Origin: DATFGK01 sp046712825
GTDB taxonomy: Bacteria; Actinomycetota; AC-67
NCBI GenBank assembly: GCA_046712825.1
Contig: JBKKCR010000182.1
Coordinates: 1 to 20,819, forward strand
DNA length: 20,819 bases
Direction of reading: 5' to 3'
In this document: piece after piece, positions 13,917 to 20,051 of the stretch
How positions within the stretch are numbered: position 1 is the first letter of the stretch
Layout of the letters: each line of letters starts with the position of its first letter
Position numbers and translations under genes: made by a program
Notes under the pieces: model-generated
Databases searched by the model: none
Seen by the model: the letters and a program-made list of their open reading frames with translations, nothing else
Told to the model about the DNA's origin: nothing

Positions 13917-14780
13917 TCAATGGTAGTCGTCTGGGAGGCGGAACTTCTCGCGCACCAGCTGCCAGAACGGCGAGCTATCGACCTTCGCGAGCCGAAGGCG
14001 GCGGCCGGCCGCCCGCACGCGAACAAGCGCGCCGGTCGTGAGTTCCACGGCTTTGCGGCCGTCGACCGACAAAGAAACGGCGTCGGGGTCCGGAAGCACC
14101 GTGATCGTGACGGCTTCGTTGCGCGAAACCACCATCGAGCGATCGAAGAGCGTGTGCGGCGCGACCGGAGTGACGATAAGACAATCGAGTTTCGGGGAGA
14201 CGATCGGCCCGTGCGCGGAGAACGAATACGCGGTCGAGCCGGTCGGCGTCGCGACGATCAGACCATCCGCAGCGACCGTCGTGAACATCTCATCCCCGAT
14301 CGCCAGCCCGAGCTTGATCAGTCGGCCGGGGATGGTCTTGGAGGCGATGATGTCGTTGATAGCGATGAAGCGTTCGACAACCTCGCCGCCCTGCTCGACT
14401 TCGCCCTCCAGCGTCATTCGCTCTTCCACGTCGAAGCCTTCGTTGATGATGCGGTCCAATGCCGCCTCGAGCTCGCCGCGTTCGATCTCCGCGAGGAAGC
14501 CCAGACGTCCGAGGTTCACGCCGAGGAGCGGCGCGCCGGTTGGCAGGACCATCGCCGCCGCGCGCAGGAGCGTGCCATCGCCGCCGAGAACGAACACCAG
14601 ATCGAGATCCGATCCGAAGCCGGCCTCGTCCACGACGGTCACGGACTCGCCCAGACGCGCGGCGTCCGGCGCGAGCGCGCACACAGCGATCCCACGCGAC
14701 GCGAGCGACGATGCGAGCCACCGACCGATCGATTCCGCCTCGGCGCGGTCGCCGTGCAGGAACAGGCCGACGCGCTTCAC
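13917..14780 (-). CDS. nadK: NAD kinase
   Basis: This cytoplasmic enzyme phosphorylates NAD to NADP. The 287-residue protein has FVLGGDGTLLRAA with the catalytic GGDGT (66-70), LGVNLGRLGFLAEI (86-99) and the NE/D motif as AINDIIASK (Asn142, Asp143). The substrate-binding ATPTGSTAYSFSAHGPIV is at about 177-194. The length matches actinobacterial NAD kinases (about 290-310). GTG 14780 overlaps the tlyA stop as GTGA, which decides the start; an in-frame ATG far upstream would run through tlyA and add Arg-rich nonsense. The order tlyA-nadK is conserved in actinobacteria (Rv1694-Rv1695). Confidence 0.95.
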   Translation of the reverse strand: MKRVGLFLHGDRAEAESIGRWLASSLASRGIAVCALAPDAARLGESVTVVDEAGFGSDLDLVFVLGGDGTLLRAAAMVLPTGAPLLGVNLGRLGFLAEIERGELEAALDRIINEGFDVEERMTLEGEVEQGGEVVERFIAINDIIASKTIPGRLIKLGLAIGDEMFTTVAADGLIVATPTGSTAYSFSAHGPIVSPKLDCLIVTPVAPHTLFDRSMVVSRNEAVTITVLPDPDAVSLSVDGRKAVELTTGALVRVRAAGRRLRLAKVDSSPFWQLVREKFRLPDDYH

Positions 14781-15433
14781 GGGGCGTCCCTCACCGCGCC
14801 GTGGATCGGCCCATCGCCGGCGTCGGTCGCACCCCGACTTAGGTGAAGGAAGAACTCTCTGTTCCCGGCCGGGCCGACGAGCGGCGACGCGGTCGCGCCG
14901 GCCAGTCCGCACCCGGCTTCGCGGTAGGCGGTCGCCACGGAGCGCATGGATTCGGTCCACACGGCCGAATCGCGGACGACGCCGCCGCGCTCGACGTTCG
15001 CGCGGGACGCCTCGAACTGTGGCTTCACGAGGAGGACGAGATCCGCGGCGGGGCCGGCTGCGGCGAGCAACGCGTCGCGCACGGTCTTGAGCGAGATGAA
15101 CGCGAGATCCGCGACGACGAGGTCGACGGGGTCTTCGCCGAGCGTGGAGAGATCGAGGGTGCGGACGTTCATCCGCTCGACGACGCGGACCCGCTCGTCG
15201 TTTCGGATGGTCCAGGCGAGCTCACCATAGGCGACGTCCACCGCGATCACGCGCGCGGCGCCACGCCGCAGCAGACAATCGGTGAACCCACCGGTGGATG
15301 CGCCCGCGTCGAGCGCGCGCCGACCGGCCGGGCGGATATCGAATGAATCGAGCGCGTGCTCGAGCTTTGCTCCACCGCGGGAGACGTAAGCAGAGGCCCC
15401 GGGCTCGGCCGGGGCTTTGCGAGCCGGGCTCAC
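14777..15433 (-). CDS. tlyA: TlyA-type rRNA 2'-O-methyltransferase lacking the N-terminal S4 domain
   Basis: TlyA methylates ribosomal RNA (in mycobacteria 16S C1409 and 23S C1920), which sets capreomycin sensitivity. The 218-residue product has the SAM site ALDAGASTGGFTDCLL (about 40-55) and the K-D-K-E tetrad: Lys23 in SRGGAKL, Asp109 in VVADLAF, Lys137 in LVKPQF and Glu193 in NREFF. Normal TlyA has about 60 more N-terminal residues forming an S4 domain; here only about 14 linker residues precede YVSRGG. The frame upstream of the GTG at 15433 meets a stop within about 80 nt and shows no S4 sequence. The start is fixed by a GTGA overlap with the small ORF before it. Hemolysin names for this family are historical. 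Confidence 0.9.
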   Translation of the reverse strand: MSPARKAPAEPGASAYVSRGGAKLEHALDSFDIRPAGRRALDAGASTGGFTDCLLRRGAARVIAVDVAYGELAWTIRNDERVRVVERMNVRTLDLSTLGEDPVDLVVADLAFISLKTVRDALLAAAGPAADLVLLVKPQFEASRANVERGGVVRDSAVWTESMRSVATAYREAGCGLAGATASPLVGPAGNREFFLHLSRGATDAGDGPIHGAVRDAP

Positions 15434-15573
15434 GCTGAGGGGATGTCGTCGAGGGAGGCGCGCAAGCGCGCTTCCAATGCCTCGAGGGCTGCAGCCCGCT
15501 CGGCGGCGGGCAGCTCAGCGATCCGCTCGATCTCGGCCGCGATCGGCTCGTTGCGCTCGTTCATCTCGGCCAT
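15430..15573 (-). CDS. Small helical protein upstream of tlyA
   Basis: A 47-residue ORF begins MAEMNERNEPIAAEIERI and continues AELPAAERAAALEALEARL before ending LDDIPSA. It is strongly helical and acidic. Its TGA overlaps the tlyA GTG, and it starts 14 nt after the phasin-like gene stop. High third-position GC and tight packing support a real gene. Small helical proteins of similar size lie just before tlyA in other actinobacteria (for example Rv1693 in M. tuberculosis), so it is probably a counterpart. Function is unknown. ATG 15564 is an alternative start three codons later. It is easily missed by gene callers because of its length. Confidence 0.72.
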   Translation of the reverse strand: MAEMNERNEPIAAEIERIAELPAAERAAALEALEARLRASLDDIPSA

Positions 15574-15587
15574 GATACGCCGGTTAA

Positions 15588-15986
15588 CTACCGACGAGCC
15601 CCGGTGGGTTTCCGGCCCGTTGAGGCCTTGCCGGCGGGCTTGGTGGCGGGCTTGCGCTTCGCCTGCGTGCGCTCGGTTGCCTGGCGGATACGGCGTTCTG
15701 AGATCTCCAGCGCCTGAACCCGCTGTCGGAGCCGCTCGACCTCGTCTTTGGACGCGAACCCGATGCGCGACACTTGCTTGCGGATCTCTCTGGCGACAAG
15801 GTCGGTCAGCTTGCGGCGATTCTCCCGGCTCCGGCCGACGATGTCCGATGTAACGCCGCGGATCTGTCCGGTGTCGATGAGGCCGGATCCCGCCAGCGTC
15901 CGCGCGATCTGCTCGGCTCGCTCCCGCGGAACTTCAGTGAGGCTCTGAGCCGCTTCGACGTACCGCTTGATCGCGTCCCGGACCAT
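15588..15986 (-). CDS. Phasin-like coiled-coil protein with basic Lys/Pro/Ala tail
   Basis: A 132-residue protein is almost entirely helical. Residues 1-35 (AIKRYVEAAQSLTEVPRERA) and 55-75 hold amphipathic helices, a coiled coil spans about 78-105 (KDEVERLRQRVQALEISERR), and the tail (about 108-132) is rich in Lys, Pro, Ala and Arg, like histone-H1-type or PhaF-type tails. This resembles polyhydroxyalkanoate-granule-associated (phasin-like) proteins annotated in actinobacteria; I cannot confirm a family, and no PHA synthase is in the window. The basic tail would suit nucleic-acid binding. The start ATG 15986 has a GAGGAGG ribosome-binding site six bases upstream. It is first in the tlyA-nadK series and divergent from the SCP2-like gene. 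Confidence 0.72.
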   Translation of the reverse strand: MVRDAIKRYVEAAQSLTEVPRERAEQIARTLAGSGLIDTGQIRGVTSDIVGRSRENRRKLTDLVAREIRKQVSRIGFASKDEVERLRQRVQALEISERRIRQATERTQAKRKPATKPAGKASTGRKPTGARR

Positions 15987-16038
15987 GCGAACCTCCTCGG
16001 ATCTGCGACGGGTCGCCCCCAGGAGCCGCGGGGGGACC

Positions 16039-16059
16039 GAGGATAGCAGTGATATCCTC
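16039..16059. promoter_or_regulatory. 7-bp inverted repeat in the divergent phasin-like / SCP2 promoter region
   Basis: GAGGATA (16039-16045) and TATCCTC (16053-16059) form perfect arms around a seven-base spacer, about 50 nt from the minus-strand start and seven bases before the plus-strand GTG. It could be an operator for either gene. Part of it (GATATC) also looks like a -10 box for a nearly leaderless plus-strand message. Confidence 0.4.
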
Positions 16060-16065
16060 CGCCGG

Positions 16066-16410
16066 GTGGCGACGCGGGAAGAGGTCGACCGCACACTCCG
16101 AGAGCTTCTTGGAAGACTCGACGGTGCGGAGCTGAACGACGCGAAGCTGCCGTCGGATTCGCGGACGATCCTGTGCGTCGTGACCGACCTCGATCTCACC
16201 TACCGCGCCGAGTACTCGAAGGGGCGGATCGGAAAGCCGAAGGCGGTCAAGGCCGGCAGCGACGGCGCGGACGTGCGCATCACCCTGTCGAGCGACGAGC
16301 TCATCTCGCTCGCGCAAGGAAGGACCTCGCTCCCCATGGCTCTTCTGTTCGGCCGGATCCGTGTGGACGCCAACGCACGCGATCTTCTGTTGCTGCGGCA
16401 GCTCTTCTAG
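16066..16410 (+). CDS. SCP2-like (sterol-carrier-type) lipid-binding domain protein
   Basis: A 114-residue single-domain protein has alternating strands and helices: ILCVVTDLDLTYRAEYSKG (about 35-53), DVRITLSSDELISLAQGRTS (about 69-88) and MALLFGRIRVDANARDLLLL (about 91-110). The pattern of a strand, an Asp-Glu-Leu helix start and a final Gly-Arg-Ile-Val/Arg strand-helix unit matches SCP2 sterol-binding-domain proteins, which hold lipids or other hydrophobic ligands. The ligand is unknown. The GTG at 16066 is the first start after the divergent region; no ribosome-binding site is seen and a leaderless message is possible. Only three bases separate it from the rhomboid gene, so the two form an operon. 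Confidence 0.75.
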   Translation: MATREEVDRTLRELLGRLDGAELNDAKLPSDSRTILCVVTDLDLTYRAEYSKGRIGKPKAVKAGSDGADVRITLSSDELISLAQGRTSLPMALLFGRIRVDANARDLLLLRQLF

Positions 16411-16413
16411 CGC

Positions 16414-17178
16414 ATGTTCCCGATCAAGGACGAGAACCCAACCTTCTCCACTCCGGTCGTCACGATCCTGCTCATCGCGATCAACGTCGTCGTATTCATG
16501 TTCCAGTTGTCGCGGGGAGGATCTCAGATCGAAGAGGCGCGGTTCTTCGTGTGCAATGCGTCGATCCCGTACGAAGTGACCCACGGTGAACGGATCGCCG
16601 ACGCGCGCTCGCGAGGCTTCCAGTTCGAGGATCAGATCGACAACGCCTTCGCCGAGTTGGAACGTCAGGAGTGCCCGCAGAAGAACGTCTGGCTTTCCGT
16701 CGTGCAGTCGATGTTCCTGCATGGGAGCATCCTGCACATCGCGGGGAACATGCTCTTCTTATGGGTCTTCGGCAACAACGTCGAAGATCGGTTGGGAAAG
16801 CTCAAATACATCGCGTTCTATCTGCTTTCCGGCGTCGCGGCGACGTACGCGCAGTCGTATGTTTTCCCTGGCTCGGCCACGCCTCTTGTCGGCGCGTCTG
16901 GAGCGATCGCCGGCATCTTAGGTGCCTACCTGTTGATGTTCCCGAGGGCGCGGATCAGGCACCTCGTGCTCATCATTTTCTTCATCACCATGATCGAGCT
17001 CCCCGCGTGGGCTTCGATCGGGCTTTGGTTCTTGCTTCAGCTCGTCCAGGGCGTGGGTTCGGTCACGGCCGACACCGGCGTCGCCTACATGGCGCACATC
17101 GGCGGATTCCTCGCGGGGATGCTCTTACTGCTGGTCTTCCGGCCGAAGCCCGCCGAGCCGGTCGCGTATCGTTATTGA
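16414..17178 (+). CDS. Rhomboid family intramembrane serine protease
   Basis: A 254-residue polytopic membrane protein has the catalytic dyad Ser162 in LVGASGAIAGILGAY and His228 in AYMAHIGGFLAG. The oxyanion-side HxxxN is His108 and Asn112 in LHIAGNMLFLWVFGNNVED. The first helix (about 14-31) is followed by an unusually long outside loop (about 32-92) with two cysteines (47, 87) and many charges, before the core six-helix rhomboid fold. Active-site residues are complete, so it is likely an active protease cleaving membrane proteins; the substrate is unknown. Its 3' end overlaps the convergent HAD-GNAT gene by 7 bp. No strong ribosome-binding site is visible, and coupling to the SCP2-like gene is likely. 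Confidence 0.92.
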   Translation: MFPIKDENPTFSTPVVTILLIAINVVVFMFQLSRGGSQIEEARFFVCNASIPYEVTHGERIADARSRGFQFEDQIDNAFAELERQECPQKNVWLSVVQSMFLHGSILHIAGNMLFLWVFGNNVEDRLGKLKYIAFYLLSGVAATYAQSYVFPGSATPLVGASGAIAGILGAYLLMFPRARIRHLVLIIFFITMIELPAWASIGLWFLLQLVQGVGSVTADTGVAYMAHIGGFLAGMLLLLVFRPKPAEPVAYRY

Positions 17179-18422
17179 GCCGCGGCGGCCGGCCGAGGAA
17201 GCGTGAGCCTCATCACCGGAGCAGATGAGGGACATTCGCGGGTGATCTGGCGGTGCGCCGCCACGGCTTCGGGGAGCTCTTCGCGTGGGATCGTTCGGAA
17301 GCCGCATCGGGCGAAGAACCCCTCCGCCTCCGTCGTGACGAGGTAAACCTCGCGCGATTCGGCCCGCGCGATCTGACGCAAGGTCGCCGCCACGACGAGA
17401 AGTCCAACCCCGGCACCACGTGCATCGGATGCGACGGCGACCGAGCGGAGGAGCGCTGCGTTTCCGAGCGGCTCCCACGCCGCCGTGGCGATCACACGGC
17501 GGTCGGCTTGCGCGACGACGGTGCGGCCGACCCGCTCACGCGCGGCGCCCGCGGGAAGACCTCCTTCGTGAAGGAGCTGCGCGATCGACGGAAGGTCCGG
17601 CCCGGTCGACTGACGTAATTGCGGATGCGGAAGGTCCGACAGGACGTCGGAGAGGCTTCGAATGACGAAATCGGGCCACGCCGGCGCCGTCGCGAGCTCC
17701 GGCACGCCGGTCGCGCCGGTGAGCACGAGCGCGCTCGGCCAGCCGATCGCTTGCGCGGCGAGGACGTCGGTGTCGATCCGGTCGCCGATCATCAGCGCCG
17801 GCGGCCCGCCGATCCGCTCCTGCGCGACCTCGAGCATCAGCGGTTGCGGCTTGCCCGCTACCATCGGCTCGACGCCGGTCGCCGTCCGGAGCGCGGAAAC
17901 GATCGCCCCGCAACCCGGCCACAAGCCGTCCGGCGCAGGGTAGGTGGCGTCGGTGTTCGAAGCGACGAACGTCGCCCCGGCGCGGATCGCCAGCGTCGCA
18001 CGACGGAGCTTCTCGTAGGTCAGCTCGCGATCCCATCCGACGATCACGATCGAGCACGCGGACGGATCGGCGCCGTCGTCGATCCGCACGCCGGCCTCTA
18101 TGACACGTTCGATGAGCCCCTGTCCGCCGATCACGTAGGCAGACCGACCCCGGAGCGCGGGGATACTTGAGGCCATGAGTCGCGCCACCGCGTCGGCGGA
18201 GGTGACGACTTCCGCGGCGTCGCCCTGCGCGCCGATGTCCGCGAGCTTCTTCGCGTACGCCTCGGGTGTCTCCGAGGAGTTGTTCGTGACGAAGGCGAGG
18301 CGCTTCCCGGCATCGCGGAGTGCTCGGATCGTTTCGGGCGCTCCTGTGACGGGCTCGTCGCCGGTCCAAACGACCCCGTCGAGGTCGAGGACGAACCGCT
18401 GAAAGGCCTGGGCGAGGATCAT
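17172..18422 (-). CDS. HAD (subfamily IIA, NagD-like) phosphatase fused to ArsN2-like GNAT acetyltransferase
   Basis: The 416-residue protein has two domains. Residues 1-265 are a HAD phosphatase: motif I FVLDLDGVVW (Asp13, Asp15), motif II VTNNSSE (46-52), a C2-type cap, Lys191 in VAGKPQPLM, and motif IV IGDRIDTDV (Asp214, Asp218). This subfamily includes p-nitrophenyl-phosphate and phosphoglycolate or sugar-phosphate phosphatases. Residues about 275-410 are a GNAT domain with the acetyl-CoA motif SVAVASDARGAGVGLLV and a C-terminal CGFRTIPREELPEAVAAHR and CPSSAPVM, features of the ArsN2 acetyltransferases found in arsenic operons. No arsenic gene is nearby, so the acetyl acceptor is unknown. 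The ATG overlaps the TPR gene stop (ATGA). The phosphatase alone matches Rv1692 in position. Confidence 0.88.
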   Translation of the reverse strand: MILAQAFQRFVLDLDGVVWTGDEPVTGAPETIRALRDAGKRLAFVTNNSSETPEAYAKKLADIGAQGDAAEVVTSADAVARLMASSIPALRGRSAYVIGGQGLIERVIEAGVRIDDGADPSACSIVIVGWDRELTYEKLRRATLAIRAGATFVASNTDATYPAPDGLWPGCGAIVSALRTATGVEPMVAGKPQPLMLEVAQERIGGPPALMIGDRIDTDVLAAQAIGWPSALVLTGATGVPELATAPAWPDFVIRSLSDVLSDLPHPQLRQSTGPDLPSIAQLLHEGGLPAGAARERVGRTVVAQADRRVIATAAWEPLGNAALLRSVAVASDARGAGVGLLVVAATLRQIARAESREVYLVTTEAEGFFARCGFRTIPREELPEAVAAHRQITRECPSSAPVMRLTLPRPAAAAQ

Positions 18423-18784
18423 GAGGCTCGTGCGATGCGCTCCAGGGCGCGCTGGTAGTTCTCGTCATCCGGCCGCATCGCGACGGCGAGCTTCGCGTGT
18501 CCGCGCGCGGTCGCCATCTCACCCGAACGTTCCAGGCACAGTGCGAGTCCGAAGTGGGCGTAATCGTTGCTGGGATCGATCTCGAGCGCGGCCTCGAACT
18601 CAGCTCTGGCACGCACGAAACGGCCGGAGCCGTAGTACGCGCGGGCGAGTGCCTCGCGGACGGACCCCTTGTTCGGCTCCTGCGAGCGAGCGTGCTCGAG
18701 CACGATCGCGGCCTGATGGTCTCGGCGCTCGGCGAGGAGGGCCAGACCTTTCTGCAGGAGCTGGTACGCGGACTCTACGCTCAT
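18419..18784 (-). CDS. Tetratricopeptide-repeat protein
   Basis: A 121-residue protein consists of about three TPR units: SAYQLLQKGLALLAERRDHQ (about 5-24), VREALARAYYGSGRFVRARA then EFEAALEIDPSNDYAHFGLA (about 42-81), and ALCLERSGEMATARGHAKLA then AVAMRPDDENYQRAL. It is probably a soluble scaffold for protein contacts. It corresponds in place to the TPR protein Rv1691 beside the HAD phosphatase of M. tuberculosis. The ATG at 18784 sits at the point where the divergent DUF1015 promoter lies; no ribosome-binding site is evident. Upstream in-frame extension would run into the DUF1015 gene on the other strand and is rejected. Confidence 0.88.
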   Translation of the reverse strand: MSVESAYQLLQKGLALLAERRDHQAAIVLEHARSQEPNKGSVREALARAYYGSGRFVRARAEFEAALEIDPSNDYAHFGLALCLERSGEMATARGHAKLAVAMRPDDENYQRALERIARAS

Positions 18785-18792
18785 GCTATACA
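18784..18792 (+). promoter_or_regulatory. Extended -10 for a leaderless DUF1015 transcript
   Basis: TGCTATACA includes a good -10 (TATACA, 18787-18792) with an upstream TG. The GTG start of the DUF1015 gene is eight bases after it, the distance expected for a transcript beginning at the start codon. No clear -35 is seen, as is usual for extended -10 promoters. Confidence 0.45.
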
Positions 18793-18799
18793 GGCGGCC

Positions 18800-20047
18800 G
18801 TGGCGGCCATCTCGCCTTTCCGAGGCCTTCGATACGACCTTGACGTGGTCGGCGATCTCGGCACCGTCGCGGCCCCTCCCTACGACGTGATCCCACCCGA
18901 CGCCCTCGAGCGATTCGAGCAGGCAAGCCCATACAACGTTGTCCGGCTCATCCTGGGACGACCGGAGGCCGGTTCCGACCAGTATACGCGGGCCGCGGAG
19001 ACGCTCGAGGCCTGGATCCGCGACGGCGTTCTCGTCCGGGACGGCCGCGATCGCCTCACGGTTTACGAGCAGCGTTTCACCGTCGGCGGCCGTGAGCGCG
19101 TGCAGCGAGGAGTCCTCGCCGCGGCCGATATCGAGGACGAACCGCGCTCGATCCTGCCCCACGAACGCACCATGGCGGCGCCGGTCGAGGACCGGCTCAA
19201 GCTGCTACGCGCGACGCGCGTCAACCTGTCCCCCGTGTTCGCCGTCTACTCCTCCGACGACGGCGGTGCGCGCGACGTGATCGCGCGAAGGGTCGAGACC
19301 GAGCCGTGGGCGAAATGGTCGAGCCAAGACGATGCCGTCGCGCATCGCGCGTGGCTGCTCGACGATCCGGACGATATCGATGCGGTCCGTCGGACGCTCG
19401 CAAGCGCGGTCGTCGTCATCGCAGACGGGCATCACCGGTATCGCACAGCGCAGGAATACCGCCGGGAGCGGCGCGCTGCCGACGGCCCAGGGCCGTGGGA
19501 CGCGATGCTCATGTATCTCGTCGACGCCGCCTGGTGCGGGCCTGCCCTGCTCCCGATCCACCGCGCCGTCGATCCGACGGCCGACGAGATCCTTTCCCGA
19601 GTGGGGGACGCGTTCGGCGTCGAGCCAACGGATGAGACGGACCCCGACGTGCTCGCGTCCGAGCTGGAGCATCGGCGCGAGGGCGGGCGAACGTTCGTGT
19701 TGCTCGGCGCGGGTAGCGCGTACTGGCTCACCGTCGCGGATAAGGCCGCCGAGGCCGACGCGATGCCGGCCGACCGGCCCGCGGTGTGGCGCGATCTCGA
19801 CGTTTCGGTGCTCGAGTGGTTCGTCATGCGCCGGCTGCTCGGCGGCGTGGAGGCCCGTTATGTGCATCACCCGAAAGAGGCGGCCGAGCTCGTCGCAAGC
19901 GGAGCGGCGGGCGCTGCGTTCCTGCTCGCTCCCCCGCCGTTCGAGGCGGTGCGCGCGATCGCCGAAGCCGGGGACGCGATGCCGCCGAAGTCCACCTTCT
20001 TCATCCCGAAGCCGCGGACCGGCGTCGTCCTCCGCCCGCTCGACTAG
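18800..20047 (+). CDS. DUF1015 family protein
   Basis: A 415-residue cytoplasmic protein begins VAAISPFRGLRYDLDVVGDL and has the family hallmarks: VAAPPYDVIPPDALERF near the N-terminus, SPYNVVRLILG, RGVLAAADIEDEPRSILPHE, and the strongly conserved ADGHHRYRTAQEYR with Asp209, His211, His212 and Arg213. Near the C-terminus it has STFFIPKPRTGVVLRPL. The family is widespread in bacteria and archaea; its catalytic-looking DGHHR suggests an enzyme, with relatives reported as serine kinases in archaea, but the bacterial function is not settled. GTG 18800 is chosen because family sequence starts there and an extended -10 lies eight bases before it. Longer frames reaching 18497 overlap the TPR gene and are not credible. 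Confidence 0.93.
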   Translation: MAAISPFRGLRYDLDVVGDLGTVAAPPYDVIPPDALERFEQASPYNVVRLILGRPEAGSDQYTRAAETLEAWIRDGVLVRDGRDRLTVYEQRFTVGGRERVQRGVLAAADIEDEPRSILPHERTMAAPVEDRLKLLRATRVNLSPVFAVYSSDDGGARDVIARRVETEPWAKWSSQDDAVAHRAWLLDDPDDIDAVRRTLASAVVVIADGHHRYRTAQEYRRERRAADGPGPWDAMLMYLVDAAWCGPALLPIHRAVDPTADEILSRVGDAFGVEPTDETDPDVLASELEHRREGGRTFVLLGAGSAYWLTVADKAAEADAMPADRPAVWRDLDVSVLEWFVMRRLLGGVEARYVHHPKEAAELVASGAAGAAFLLAPPPFEAVRAIAEAGDAMPPKSTFFIPKPRTGVVLRPLD

Positions 20048-20051
20048 GTCC

